Assembly: GCA_037447125.1 (NCBI GenBank)
Contig: JBBIHG010000001.1
Span: forward strand, 62,001 to 126,000
DNA: 64,000 bases
DNA from: UBA2029 sp037447125
Lineage (GTDB): Bacteria; Chloroflexota; Anaerolineae; Aggregatilineales; Aggregatilineaceae
Direction of reading: 5' to 3'
The position numbers and the translations under genes were made by a program. Shown piece after piece: positions 1 through 9,194 of this stretch. Each line of letters starts with the position of its first letter. Position 1 is the first letter of the stretch. The notes under the pieces are model-generated. The model made no database searches. It was not told the origin of the DNA and worked only from the letters and a program-made list of their open reading frames with translations.

Positions 1-871
1 AGATCCTGAATAGCCCTTCCCGCGTGCCCGACCTCGGCAGGCCCGAGGATATCAGGGTGGCGAAGACCATCTGGTCGCCCTCGTAGGCTACTGCGGTTTG
101 CTCATAGAGATCTACGGCAACCCAGCGATCGTCAGGCCCGACGCCTTCTGGACGCGCAATAGGCTTGACTTTGGCCACACGAATCTGCTGGACCCACTGG
201 TTGGGGCCGACCAGATACCATTCCCAGCCATCGGCGTATTCGATCCCGTAGACGTTCATCAGCGTGTAGCGCGGGATGATGTCGGCGGCCTTATCCTGGG
301 GGCCGCCGGGATGACGGCTGGGGCGCGCTTCCGCGAGCATCCAGGCGAAGGGGCGCTTGGGCTGCGTGGCGATCTCCACGCCGGAGAATTCGGACACGGT
401 CGCCCAGGTGATATAGTCCTTAGGGACCCATTGCCCGTAGTTGATCTGGGTGAAGCCGTCCTTCTCATTGATGATTGTGACGAAGTTGTAGCCAGTGGCT
501 AGCTGGCCGATGGGGTTGCCATTGGGCGCGTCGTAGATGATGACATCCCCCAGGATGCGGCGGTAGGCGCGCGTCCAGACAACATCGTAGTCATACGGCA
601 CCTGGATCACGTCCGGGGTGGGGTGCACGATCATCTCGGCTTCTGCGGCGCGCAGCTCGAGCGCGCTCATGCCAGGGTGCTCGACGCAGTCACCCGGCAG
701 TTGGGGCGTCTGGCCCTCGGGTGTGGCGGCGATGGCTGCCGCAATGCGCTCCGCGCAGCTCTCGTCGCGCAGGTCTCCAGGGAAGGCCAGAGCTATAGGG
801 GCGCTTAGCGCCTCGCCGCCGATACCTGTCAGCACAAGCAATGAAATGAACAGAATCCGCCAATATCTCAT
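1..871 (-). CDS. L,D-transpeptidase (YkuD) family protein, C-terminus cut by the window edge
   Basis: This envelope protein probably cross-links peptidoglycan or anchors material to it. Only the first 290 residues are visible. The ATG start (871-869) has a GAGGG ribosome site about 10 bases upstream. Residues 1-27 form a hydrophobic signal or anchor segment. Residues 90-150 look like an SH3-type module (IIYDAPNGNPIG, then a Gly/Trp-rich strand). From about residue 247 the sequence matches the start of a YkuD catalytic domain: WVAVDLYEQTAVAYEGD, then FATLISSG, then a GTREGLFRI segment where the family has TP.G.F.I. The catalytic HxxN...SHGC part lies beyond the window, so activity cannot be judged. 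A good promoter lies upstream at 907-935. Confidence 0.75.
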   Translation of the reverse strand, partial: MRYWRILFISLLVLTGIGGEALSAPIALAFPGDLRDESCAERIAAAIAATPEGQTPQLPGDCVEHPGMSALELRAAEAEMIVHPTPDVIQVPYDYDVVWTRAYRRILGDVIIYDAPNGNPIGQLATGYNFVTIINEKDGFTQINYGQWVPKDYITWATVSEFSGVEIATQPKRPFAWMLAEARPSRHPGGPQDKAADIIPRYTLMNVYGIEYADGWEWYLVGPNQWVQQIRVAKVKPIARPEGVGPDDRWVAVDLYEQTAVAYEGDQMVFATLISSGLPRSGTREGLFRI

Positions 872-906
872 CAGGACATACCCTCGTCAGCCGAAATCCT
901 GAGAAG

Positions 907-935
907 AGGATAGCAACGTTCGCAGCGGTGGTCAA
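907..935 (-). promoter_or_regulatory. Promoter for the L,D-transpeptidase gene
   Basis: On the minus strand TTGACC (935-930), a 17-base spacer and TATCCT (912-907) lie about 35 bases before the start codon at 871. This is a sigma-70-type match with optimal spacing. The rest of the interval 872-1070 shows nothing else that I can support. Confidence 0.6.
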
Positions 936-1070
936 CAGTCATCTGGAGGGCGCAGGGAAGACGTTGGACAGAGAACTGGGGGCCTACCTGCGCAGGGGGC
1001 CGTAGTCGGGCAGGGCTGTTGCCCGTCAGGACCAGCCTGATTGGGTTGCACGGCGTCGCAGCGGACGGAC

Positions 1071-2240
1071 TCAGCCGATGCGTGTCCCACTGTCGCGGTC
1101 GAAGAAGTAGAGATGCTGCGGCGGGAAGCGCAGATGAAGGACATCGCCCGGCGCGATGGGCGTGGTCAGCGGGACCCTGACGGTGCAACGCTGGCCAGCG
1201 ACGATGACACTGACCAGTTGGATCTGCTGGGGTAGGATGAGTTCGCTGAGCTCTACCTTGCCAGGGATGCCGTGGTCGTCCAGCTCGATGCATTCGGGGC
1301 GGATTCCCAGCCAGACGGCCTGCCCCTGGCGCAGGCCCGGTCTTATGGGGGACACCTGAAAGCCCTTCCCTTCCCAGATGTCCCCGAAGACGTGGCCCAG
1401 GAAGAGATTCATGGGCGGCGTCCCGAAGAACTGGGCGACGAAGGCGTTGGCTGGCGCTTCGTAGAGGGCGTGGGCGGTGCCGATTTGCTCGATCTTTCCG
1501 GCGCGCATAATGGCGATGCGGTGGGCGAGGGCGATGGCCTCTGTCTGGTCGTGGGTTACGTAGACGGACGTGATCTTGTAGTGGCGCAGTAGGCGATTGA
1601 GCTGCATGCGTGTCTCAACGCGCAGCTTGGCATCAAGGTTGGATAGCGGCTCGTCGAAGAGGAAGAGCTTTGGCTCGCGCGCCAGACAGCGGGCGACGGC
1701 AATGCGCTGCTGTTCGCCGCCAGACAGAGTCGGCGGCTTGCGGCTGAGCAGGTGGGTGATGTCCACCCCCATCACTTCGACGATATGGCGGATGCGCTCC
1801 GGGATTCTCTCCGGCTGGTGGCGCACGATGTCGTAGAAGCCGATGTTCTCGCGGGCCGCCATATGCGGGAAGAGGGCGTAGCTCTGGAACACCATGCCGA
1901 TGCCTCGCTCGGCCATGGGGATGGTGTGGAGGGGCACGCCATCGTAGGTAATGTCGCCGCTGTCAGGCTTGAGCAGGCCCGCGATCACCCGCAGGAGGGT
2001 GGTCTTGCCGCAGCCTGACGGGCCAAGCACGCTGAGCGTCTCGCTGTTGCGGATGGTCAGCGACAGGTCGTCGAGCGCCTGGGCGCGATCGGGCAGTTCG
2101 CGCCCAGGGTGAGGGTGGTCGGCGGAGGTCATGGAGCTGGAGTCGAGCCGACGGGGGGCGGGCACGGCGGGCCAGCCTGTGCCGGTCGCCTCGCCGGGGC
2201 CAAGTCGCTTGCTGACGTGACGCAGGACAATGGTCGGCAT
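1071..2240 (-). CDS. ABC transporter ATPase, MalK/UgpC-type (CUT1-like), with an N-terminal insertion
   Basis: A 389-residue ATP-binding subunit of an importer of the sugar or polyol class, or a related ion importer. Walker A is GPSGCGKT (residues 73-80), the Q-loop is VFQSYALFPH, the signature is LSGGEQQR, Walker B ends LFLFDEPLSNLDAK and the H-loop is VTHDQTEA. After residue 280 comes a TOBE region (LGIRPECIEL). About 40 low-complexity residues (15-53, rich in Pro, Gly and Ser) separate the first strand (IVLRHVSKRLG) from ALDDLSLTI. In MalK-type proteins these two segments are only a few residues apart. A TTG start at 2288 is possible and would overlap the upstream gene. ATG at 2240, preceded by AGGAGG, is preferred. 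No permease or binding protein lies nearby, so the substrate is unknown. Confidence 0.85.
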   Translation of the reverse strand: MPTIVLRHVSKRLGPGEATGTGWPAVPAPRRLDSSSMTSADHPHPGRELPDRAQALDDLSLTIRNSETLSVLGPSGCGKTTLLRVIAGLLKPDSGDITYDGVPLHTIPMAERGIGMVFQSYALFPHMAARENIGFYDIVRHQPERIPERIRHIVEVMGVDITHLLSRKPPTLSGGEQQRIAVARCLAREPKLFLFDEPLSNLDAKLRVETRMQLNRLLRHYKITSVYVTHDQTEAIALAHRIAIMRAGKIEQIGTAHALYEAPANAFVAQFFGTPPMNLFLGHVFGDIWEGKGFQVSPIRPGLRQGQAVWLGIRPECIELDDHGIPGKVELSELILPQQIQLVSVIVAGQRCTVRVPLTTPIAPGDVLHLRFPPQHLYFFDRDSGTRIG

Positions 2241-2271
2241 GTGTTGGCCGCTGGCCTCCTGGTAGAGGGCG

Positions 2272-3186
2272 CTAGTGGCGGTCGTCAATCATCAGCAGTG
2301 CGCGGATGGAGTGCAGGACGATGCCGGTGAACAGTGTCTGGATGCCGGTGATAGCCAGGAGGATGCTGATCAGCGCCGTGCCAACGGCCAGGTTCTGGTA
2401 CGTGTTGTAGCGATCCACAACGATGATGCCCAGCACCAGACCGAGCGTCAGGATGAGCAGGCCCGGCACGCCGAAGAAGAACAGCGGGCGGTGCTGGCTG
2501 ACCAAGACGACGATGCCGTTGACCACCTGCAGGCCATGGCCCAGCGGATTGCGCTTGGGCCGCTCGGCATAGGTGACGCTCACGGGAACCTCGGCGATGG
2601 TCAGGCTATGCTGCTGAGCCAGGAACTGCATCTCGGATTCCAGGGAGAATCCCCCTCCTGGCCGAAAGATGAGCATTTCCAGGGCGCGCTGCGAGAGCAC
2701 GCGAAAGCCGCTCTGCGAATCCGAGATGGAAACGCCGGACGCGAGGTTGGTGGCCAGGGTCAGGGCGTGCTGGCCCCAGATGCGCCAGCGCGGGATGTGG
2801 CTGCGCACGCCCAGAAAGCGCGACCCGACAACGACATCAGCGGCACCGGAATCTATGGGCGCGACGAGGGCGGGAATCTCAGCGGGATCGTGCTGTCCGT
2901 CAGCGTCAATCAGCACGACGAGGGACGCGCCCAGCTCGCGCGCCCGGCCCAGGCCAGTGTTCACGGCCTGAGCTTTGCCCAGGTTGCGCTGGTGGCGAAT
3001 GACCGTGGCGCCAGCTTCTTCGGCGACGGCGGCCGTCTGATCGTGCGAGCCGTCGTCTACGACGATCACCTGGTCCACGTAGCGGCGCGTCTTGAGCACC
3101 ACGCTGCCGATGAAGCGGTCCTCGTTCAGCGCGGCGATGACAGCCACGCGCGGGTGGGTTTGTGGGGCATCAGATGAGTGTTCCAC
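2272..3186 (-). CDS. Family 2 glycosyltransferase, polyprenyl-phosphate hexose synthase-like, two C-terminal TM segments
   Basis: A 304-residue GT2 enzyme resembling DPM1-type synthases. These transfer a sugar from a nucleotide donor to a polyprenyl phosphate at the membrane. It shows RVAVIAALNED at the start, VIVVDDGSHDQT, RNLGKAQAVNTG, and the metal-binding DxD region VVLIDADGQHDP. SDSQSGFRVLSQ is typical of this class. Hydrophobic helices near residues 232-252 and 268-290 anchor the C-terminus. Translation starts at GTG (3186). The 3' end overlaps the possible early start of the ABC ATPase gene downstream, so the two are probably co-transcribed. A TACAAT -10 element lies at 3242-3237. The sugar and acceptor cannot be told from sequence. 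Confidence 0.85.
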   Translation of the reverse strand: MEHSSDAPQTHPRVAVIAALNEDRFIGSVVLKTRRYVDQVIVVDDGSHDQTAAVAEEAGATVIRHQRNLGKAQAVNTGLGRARELGASLVVLIDADGQHDPAEIPALVAPIDSGAADVVVGSRFLGVRSHIPRWRIWGQHALTLATNLASGVSISDSQSGFRVLSQRALEMLIFRPGGGFSLESEMQFLAQQHSLTIAEVPVSVTYAERPKRNPLGHGLQVVNGIVVLVSQHRPLFFFGVPGLLILTLGLVLGIIVVDRYNTYQNLAVGTALISILLAITGIQTLFTGIVLHSIRALLMIDDRH

Positions 3187-3336
3187 GGCCTGTCCACATC
3201 TCGGCGGGTGCGGCTAGCTCAGCGTGTTCTGACTGCATTGTAACACGTTCTCTGCTGGTAGGAAGATCGCAGCACAGTGCGTCGTGCTGACGTAGGGAAG
3301 GAGGTGTGTGGCGGGCGATGCATGGTGACGCATATC

Positions 3337-3345
3337 TGGTATACT
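3337..3345 (+). promoter_or_regulatory. Extended -10 promoter for the LCP gene
   Basis: TGGTATACT is an extended -10 element (TGN plus TATACT) 44 bases before the start codon at 3389. No convincing -35 hexamer is present, as is usual for extended -10 promoters. Copies of the same string occur on the minus strand at 13652-13644 and 62399-62391. Confidence 0.45.
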
Positions 3346-3388
3346 TGCCGCTCTGGGTCAGGCGGACTAGGTCGCTCGTGAGGGATAC

Positions 3389-5359
3389 ATGGGCATGGTT
3401 GCTCGCGCACTGCGCTTTGTGCTGAACAGCGCGATTCTGCTGGTGGTGCTACTGAGCGTAGCCGCGTACATGGTGTACGCGGCGAACGGCATCCTGGATG
3501 AAGTAGAAGCCCGCGACCGGCAGGCAGACTATGACCGCCACATTGTTGGCACGGCGACGGCGATAGTAGCTCGCCTGACGGCCATGGTGGTTCCCGCCGA
3601 GGTGCAGGCGCTTGAGGAGACCGGGCAGACCGCCGCGCCAGAGACAGCAGAGGGCGTGGTGGAGGACACGCCTGTGCCGTCGGCGACGGCGACGGCGACG
3701 CTCACCGCCACGGCAACCGAACCGCCCGCTACGGAGACCCTGACGCCAACCCTCACCAGCACACCGACGGACACTCCCAGCCCAACGCCGAGCGCCACCG
3801 CCACGTCATCGCCGACCCGCACGCCGCGCCCGACGGTCGCATCAGTGCTGGTGGTCACGGCGACCGCCCTCTCGCCGACGGCGTCACCTATTCCAACCAA
3901 CACGCCGCGCGTGCTGCCGCCGACGCTGATCCCCACCAACACCCCGCGCCCTTCGCCGACGATTCTAGCAGGGGCCGGGAGTGAAACCGAGCTGGTCACT
4001 GCCAGCCTGACGCCGACTGCCCTGCTGCCGACGGCAACGCCTACCCTGACCCCCATGATCACCGTCACGCCAACGCCAACTTACGTGATTGAGGGGACTT
4101 ACGCGGTGCCTGTGCTGACGCCGGTCGTCCCGATCCCGGAGCGAATGCCCCTGCTGGACACGGGCCCCGACGTGATCAACTTCCTGCTGCTGGGCAGTGA
4201 TACCAGCGGGGGCGGTGTGGGGCAGACCGACGTCGTGATCATCGTCTCGGTGAACAAGCGTGTTGGGTCGGTGGCCATGTGGTATGTGCCACGCGACCTG
4301 TTCGTGTACATCCCGAACCACACCATGGAGCGCATCAACCTGGCTTTCGCGCTGGGCGAGTCGAGCGGGTACCCTGGCGGCGGCTTCGGGCTGATGAAAG
4401 AAACAATCCTTTACAATTTCGGGGTGAACATCGAGCACTTCGCTCGCGTGGACCTCGACGACTTCATGCGCATCGTCGAGGAACTGGGTGGGCTGGAGAT
4501 CAGCGTAGACTGTGCGATTGCGGACTGGCGGCTCAAGTCGCCGGAACTGGACAAGAACGACGAGGACAACTGGGAGTACTACACCTTGCCGATCGGGCGC
4601 CAGCGGCTCGACCCCTACATGGCGCTGTGGTACGTGCGCAGCCGCAAGACGACCAGTGACCTGGACCGGGGCCGGCGCCAGATGGACGCGCTGCGCGCCA
4701 TGTGGTACCAGGCGCGCGCGCAGGGCCTCTTCGCTCAGGTGACGCAGCTCTGGCCGGATGCGGTCGAAGTCGTGCAGACTGACATGACTCTGACCGATGT
4801 GCTGGCGATGGTCCCGCTGGCAGTGGGCCTGGATATGAGCAGCATTGCCCGCTACAGCGGGACGCGCGGCGTGCACTATATCCCCTTCGTGACGCCAGAT
4901 GACGGTCGCGATGTGACGCTGCCCAACCGCGAGCAGCTTCTCCCGATGATTCAGGATTTTCTCACGCCTCCAACAGCCAATCGCCTGGGACGCGCTACCA
5001 TCAGGGTTGAGGTGCAAGATGCGTCGGGCTACGGGATTGGCTTTGACCGGGTGGCGGTGGACCGGCTGGCCTGGGAAGGGTTCGCCGCCAGCATTGATGG
5101 CTCCCGCGCGGCACAGAGACGCGATCTGTCCGTTGTCTACGACTATACGGGCCAGACGAAGGGCAGCGCGCTGGACGATGTGCGGCGCGTGCTGCGCGTC
5201 AGCCAGGAGCAGGTCGTCGCCCAGCCCGATCCCAACCGGACGGTGGACTTCCGCGTGGAGATCGGCGGAGCATACAATTCGTGTGTCTATGGCAGCGCTG
5301 CGGACGAGATTGACGCCGGACCGCCCATCTCCACCGGCACGCCGCAGAACTTCGGATGA
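3389..5359 (+). CDS. LytR-CpsA-Psr (LCP) family protein with Thr/Pro-rich linker and LytR_C domain
   Basis: A 656-residue membrane-anchored protein. LCP enzymes attach secondary polymers to peptidoglycan from polyprenyl-diphosphate donors. One TM helix at residues 10-28 is followed by a short helical part. Residues about 95-245 are a low-complexity linker of TPT/SPT/TAT units that probably spans the wall. The LCP domain runs from about 265 to 480 (LLLGSDTSGGG, then QTDVVIIVSVN, YVPRDLFVYIP, and the Arg cluster DLDRGRRQ). A LytR_C domain lies near 548-635 (IRVEVQDASGYG to RVEIGG). The start has GAGGGA seven bases upstream. It is transcribed divergently from the GT2 gene, which also fits a role in envelope glycan assembly. 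Confidence 0.88.
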   Translation: MGMVARALRFVLNSAILLVVLLSVAAYMVYAANGILDEVEARDRQADYDRHIVGTATAIVARLTAMVVPAEVQALEETGQTAAPETAEGVVEDTPVPSATATATLTATATEPPATETLTPTLTSTPTDTPSPTPSATATSSPTRTPRPTVASVLVVTATALSPTASPIPTNTPRVLPPTLIPTNTPRPSPTILAGAGSETELVTASLTPTALLPTATPTLTPMITVTPTPTYVIEGTYAVPVLTPVVPIPERMPLLDTGPDVINFLLLGSDTSGGGVGQTDVVIIVSVNKRVGSVAMWYVPRDLFVYIPNHTMERINLAFALGESSGYPGGGFGLMKETILYNFGVNIEHFARVDLDDFMRIVEELGGLEISVDCAIADWRLKSPELDKNDEDNWEYYTLPIGRQRLDPYMALWYVRSRKTTSDLDRGRRQMDALRAMWYQARAQGLFAQVTQLWPDAVEVVQTDMTLTDVLAMVPLAVGLDMSSIARYSGTRGVHYIPFVTPDDGRDVTLPNREQLLPMIQDFLTPPTANRLGRATIRVEVQDASGYGIGFDRVAVDRLAWEGFAASIDGSRAAQRRDLSVVYDYTGQTKGSALDDVRRVLRVSQEQVVAQPDPNRTVDFRVEIGGAYNSCVYGSAADEIDAGPPISTGTPQNFG

Positions 5360-5378
5360 GCAGGCGAGAGCGTCAGGC

Positions 5379-5993
5379 TCACGGTTCGCTGAGGCGGATG
5401 AGCGCGGCCTGCCCCGCGGTCAGGTTGGTGATCGCAGCTTCGAGCGACGGAACTCGGTCGGCAGGGAGTGTTGCGTAGACGGTCACCTCCGCCGCGAACT
5501 CCTCATCGGTGATGAACGCCTGGTGCTCGGCGAGCAGCAGCTTGAGGCGCTCATAGATGTTGTATGGCACTGAGACGCCGACAGGCTGCCTGGCGACCTT
5601 CAGCTCGACGGGCAGCGCAGCAATGGCGTCCCTCGCCGCTTCCCCGTAGGCGCGCACGAGACCACCTGTGCCGAGCCTGGTGCCCCCGAAGAAGCGCGTG
5701 ACGACAACGACCACGTCCCCCAGGTCGGCGCCGCGCAGGACGGCCAGCACGGGCGGGCCGGCGGTGCCGGATGGCTCGCCATCATCGGACATGCCCTCGG
5801 TCACACTGCCCCCGTAGCCGACTTTGAAGGCGTAGACATGGTGTGTGGCGCCGGGCATTTCGTCGCGGACTGTCTGGATGAACTGCCTGGCCTCGGCGAC
5901 CGTGTCGGCACGGCCAATGGTGGCAATGAAGCGCGAATTGACGACGACGTTCTCAATGCGCGTCGTTTGGGCGGGAATCGGATACTTCGTCAT
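5379..5993 (-). CDS. yigZ: YigZ/IMPACT family protein
   Basis: A 204-residue member of the IMPACT/YigZ family, proposed to act around ribosomes or translation stress. The bacterial role is not settled. The core signature is intact: NSRFIA, then HHVYAFKVG, MSDDGEPSGTAGPP, VVVVTRFFGGTRLGTGGLVRAY. The C-terminal half (VGVSVPYNIYERLKLLL) is the usual ferredoxin-like domain. The ATG at 5993 lies inside the 3' end of recJ (41-base overlap), so the two are translationally linked. The gene ends a five-gene minus-strand operon and converges with the LCP gene after 19 bases. Confidence 0.88.
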   Translation of the reverse strand: MTKYPIPAQTTRIENVVVNSRFIATIGRADTVAEARQFIQTVRDEMPGATHHVYAFKVGYGGSVTEGMSDDGEPSGTAGPPVLAVLRGADLGDVVVVVTRFFGGTRLGTGGLVRAYGEAARDAIAALPVELKVARQPVGVSVPYNIYERLKLLLAEHQAFITDEEFAAEVTVYATLPADRVPSLEAAITNLTAGQAALIRLSEP

Positions 5994-8328
5994 GAGGTTG
6001 CTCTCCGAGCAGGCGTTCGGGCGCGGCCCGGCGGAAGTGAGCGCGGTAGGCGGCGGTTTCGTCCACGTGGGCCTGGAAAGCGCTGAGCAGGGCAGGGTCG
6101 CCCTCGGTCTGCACCTGGTGCACGGGGACGAGCGCCAGCTTGCCTGAAGCGTCCTCAGCCCAGTCCAGCACGCCACACGAGCGCAGGTAGCGCAGCGCCA
6201 GGCGGACGGTCTCCGGCGTCTGGGCGATCGCTTCGGCCAGCGCGGTGACAGTTGTCGCGCCGTCCTCATGGGCGATGACGAATTTTAGCAGTTCCATCAG
6301 CCGGCGTAGCACGGCCCCTGGAGTGACCTGCGGCGGGTCTGCACCGATCAGCACGATGCGCCGGGGAGCTACCGCGCGCAGCGCCTCCGACAGGGCTACG
6401 GGACCGTTGGGAGCCGTGAACGCGATAAGTGTCTCGCCGGGTCCGAGTGCCGACAGCGGCAACCCCGGTGACTCCGCCCGGCGATATCCCTCGGCCCAGA
6501 CGACGGCCTGGGGATGATCGCGCCGAATCCCGGCCAGAATCTCGACGGGATGGGGGGCCTGGCGGTGGTCAACAACCAGTCGGGCGGGAGCCTGCACCGT
6601 GACGGACGCGGAGGGCGAGGGGCGGTAGTCCACGAGGCTGAGCTGGAGCTCTGGCTCGCCGCGGTAGGTGCTCACCTGAACCTGAAAGGCCAGATCGAAC
6701 AGTCCTGTCGGCAGCGCGGCGCTGGCGCTGTTCCACCACAGCACGCGCTGGCGCGCTCCCTCTTCATCGCGCACGGTGAGCTGGCGATGTGTCTCTTCGC
6801 GTCCCAGGTATGTGGCGCTGTCAAGCGTCAGGCGCTCGCTGACCAGCGTGGGCCGCGGGTTCCCCTCGCCGAAGGGGGCCAGACGCTCGAGGTCGCTGGC
6901 CAGATCGAACGTCACGTCGCGCAGAGGGAGCACAGCGTCAATGGGCAGGTATCTGGCAAAGGGCGGCGCGGGCTGAGCCGCGAGCGCGTCCGACAAACGA
7001 CGGCGAAAAGCAGGGATGTGATCAATGGGCAGCGACAGACCCGCCGCGCCGGGATGCCCGCCGAACGTATGCAGCAAGTCGGCCTGGGCGGCAATGGCGG
7101 CGCTGATATCATAGCTGACGAAAGAGCGGGCGGAGCCACGCGCCATGTCACCGGCGGTGGTCAGCAGGACGACGGGGCGCGCATACTGCTCGGCCAGGCG
7201 ACTGGCCACGATGCCAAGCAGGCCCGCGTGCCAGGTGGGGGACGCCAGCACCAGGGCACGCCACTCCAGTAGCGCCGGGTCTTGCTCAATCTGTGTTTGC
7301 GCAGCGGCCAGAATCTGGCGCTCGAAGAGGCGGCGCTGGTTGTTGAGGCCCTCCAGCCGCAGGGCGAGCATCTGAGCCTGCTCCGGGTCGGTCGTCGTGA
7401 GCAGGTCCACCCCCAGACGCGCGTCGTCCAGGCGGCCTGCGGCGTTGAGGCGCGGCGCGATCTGGAAGGCAATGTCGGATTCGGAGAGAGTCGCCGGATC
7501 AAGCCGGGCTATCTCACATAGTGCGGCGAGACCCACGCGCTCCACCCGGTGAAGTTGGGCCAGCCCTCGCTGGAGCAGGTAGCGCGTATCGTCGCGCAGG
7601 GCGGCGACGTCGGCAACAATGCCCAGGGCGACGAGATCGGTCAGAGTTGCACTTGCGTCCGGGCTGCCGGTCGCGTCGAATAGCGCTTCGACCAGCTTGT
7701 AGGCCACGCCGACACCCGGCAGCGTCGCCAGCGGGTGCGTGACCGGCAGGCGTCTGGGATTGACGACGGCGTCGGCGGCGGGGAGCGTTGGGGGGAGGTC
7801 GTGGTGGTCCGTGATGATGACGGAGACGTCATGCCCCTTCGCATAGTCAACAGCCCCATGCGCGGAAGTGCCCGTGTCGCAGGTCAGCAGCAGCGCCGGC
7901 CCGTGCTCGCGGATCTGCTGCGCCAGCGAGGTCAGGTGGACGCCGTGCGACTCATCAAGACGGCTGGGGATGTAGTAAGCAATTTTGGCGCCGAGGCCCC
8001 GCAACGCCGCGACCAACAGCGCCGTCGCCGTCTGTCCGTCCACGTCGAAGTCACCCCAGACGAGGACGGGTTGGCGGCGCTGGACAGCACTGGCCAGGAG
8101 GGCGGCGGCGGCATCGAGGTCGGGCAGGACGCCAGGCGAGGCTGGGCGATAGTGCTGCGGATCGAGGAAGGATCGGGCAACGTCGGGCGTGGTGATGCCG
8201 CGCGCCTGCAGCAGGGAGGCGACGAGCGCAGACACGCCTGACGCGCGGGCCCAGTCCGCCAGGGCCATCGCGCCGGGAGGGGGTGTCGCCAACTCCCAGG
8301 CGGAAAACTTCGCGTAGTCATTAGACAA
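5953..8328 (-). CDS. recJ: Single-stranded-DNA-specific exonuclease RecJ
   Basis: A 791-residue 5'-3' ssDNA exonuclease of the DHH phosphoesterase superfamily, used in recombination and mismatch or base-excision repair. Motif I is GDFDVDG (residues about 92-98), then TCDTGTSA and ITDHHDL (DHH at 174-176). LPGVGVAYKL and an ssDNA-binding OB-type region follow. The last 150 residues carry a winged-helix-like module (TVTALAEAIAQTPETVRLAL). The likely start is TTG at 8328, one base after the stop of the upstream nuclease gene, with GAGGTGGG before it. Earlier in-frame starts would run into that gene in another frame. It lies in the AddAB-like operon, which fits resection work. Confidence 0.93.
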   Translation of the reverse strand: MSNDYAKFSAWELATPPPGAMALADWARASGVSALVASLLQARGITTPDVARSFLDPQHYRPASPGVLPDLDAAAALLASAVQRRQPVLVWGDFDVDGQTATALLVAALRGLGAKIAYYIPSRLDESHGVHLTSLAQQIREHGPALLLTCDTGTSAHGAVDYAKGHDVSVIITDHHDLPPTLPAADAVVNPRRLPVTHPLATLPGVGVAYKLVEALFDATGSPDASATLTDLVALGIVADVAALRDDTRYLLQRGLAQLHRVERVGLAALCEIARLDPATLSESDIAFQIAPRLNAAGRLDDARLGVDLLTTTDPEQAQMLALRLEGLNNQRRLFERQILAAAQTQIEQDPALLEWRALVLASPTWHAGLLGIVASRLAEQYARPVVLLTTAGDMARGSARSFVSYDISAAIAAQADLLHTFGGHPGAAGLSLPIDHIPAFRRRLSDALAAQPAPPFARYLPIDAVLPLRDVTFDLASDLERLAPFGEGNPRPTLVSERLTLDSATYLGREETHRQLTVRDEEGARQRVLWWNSASAALPTGLFDLAFQVQVSTYRGEPELQLSLVDYRPSPSASVTVQAPARLVVDHRQAPHPVEILAGIRRDHPQAVVWAEGYRRAESPGLPLSALGPGETLIAFTAPNGPVALSEALRAVAPRRIVLIGADPPQVTPGAVLRRLMELLKFVIAHEDGATTVTALAEAIAQTPETVRLALRYLRSCGVLDWAEDASGKLALVPVHQVQTEGDPALLSAFQAHVDETAAYRAHFRRAAPERLLGEQPHDEVSDSRPNDAH

Positions 8329-8329
8329 A

Positions 8330-9160
8330 CTAGAATCCCACCTCAACCACATCATCAAACAACAACGCGCCCAACACCTCCAGCGGCACCTCTTCCCAAT
8401 CATCCACCCCAGCAAACGTACCTGCCACAGTCCCCCGATCACAGTGCGAACGAAACTGGCAATGATCGCACCGCCGCGGCTCATCAGTCAGCGGCCACAC
8501 CGCATCCACCTCCCCTGCAAGTATCGCCTGAACAAGCCCAGCCAGACGCGCACTATTTTCCCAATGCTGCTCCGCTGAGTACTGAAAGGTCACCGGCGAG
8601 TCCGACGCAACAGGCACCCAGTAGATCATCGAGATCAGGTCCGACTGCAACCATCCACCCCACAGTGCGGGTCCGACGGCAGCCACAAGGTATGGATACA
8701 GCACTGTCTGCATACGCGAGGCCAGCCACACCCGCGAGGGGAGGTAGCCGTAGGTCTTCCAGTCAAAGATAGTCAGGTGCGAGTCTGGCTCAACCACCAC
8801 AAGATCCAACGCGGCCATGGCTCGCACCCCACATAGCTTACCTGACAGCCGGAATTCGGGCAGCCGCTGGCCAGACAGCGCGTGCAATGCCTCAAAGGAC
8901 AGGTAAGCCTCCCACCAGGAGCGCAGAATAGGGTCTTCCAGCCCCGAAACCAGACGTTCCGCGGGCAATCCGAGTTGATGACGCTCGACAAGGCGATGAA
9001 ACCTCACACCCCGGCGCACGAACGCCTCATGCTCAGACAGCGGCTCTGCCATCACTGCCGGCCAGCGCCGTCCCTGCACATAGCGCAGTTGGAAGCGCCG
9101 CGGACAGTCTACAAAGTCCTGCAGATTCGTCTGGTTGAGGGTGAAGCCATCTGGTAGCAT
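8330..9160 (-). CDS. Stand-alone RecB-type PD-(D/E)XK nuclease with predicted 4Fe-4S cluster
   Basis: A 276-residue nuclease of the Cas4/AddB/RecB-nuclease type. It shows NLQDFVDCPRRFQLRY with Cys19, the catalytic block ALDLVVV...TIFDWKT, the QxxxY motif (RMQTVLY), and three Cys in CDHCQFRSHC (residues 231, 234, 240). One N-terminal and three C-terminal Cys is the arrangement that holds the iron-sulphur cluster in AddB and Cas4. There is no helicase domain. ATG at 9160 follows GAGAGG. GTG at 9169 is the alternative. It lies between a UvrD-type helicase and recJ, so it probably supplies the nuclease for that helicase pair. No CRISPR locus is near, so a Cas4 role is unlikely. Confidence 0.85.
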   Translation of the reverse strand: MLPDGFTLNQTNLQDFVDCPRRFQLRYVQGRRWPAVMAEPLSEHEAFVRRGVRFHRLVERHQLGLPAERLVSGLEDPILRSWWEAYLSFEALHALSGQRLPEFRLSGKLCGVRAMAALDLVVVEPDSHLTIFDWKTYGYLPSRVWLASRMQTVLYPYLVAAVGPALWGGWLQSDLISMIYWVPVASDSPVTFQYSAEQHWENSARLAGLVQAILAGEVDAVWPLTDEPRRCDHCQFRSHCDRGTVAGTFAGVDDWEEVPLEVLGALLFDDVVEVGF

Positions 9161-9194
9161 CACGTCCACCTCTCATCGCACATTTACGGCCCGA

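Noticed and set aside
3660..3970. Repetitive GC-rich stretch that looks like a tandem repeat or minisatellite
   Set aside because: It is in frame and encodes the Thr/Pro-rich linker of the LCP protein. The unit length is irregular.
8330..9160. Cas4 adaptation nuclease
   Set aside because: The Fe-S nuclease motifs would fit Cas4, but no cas genes or CRISPR repeats exist in the window, and it lies in a helicase-recJ operon.
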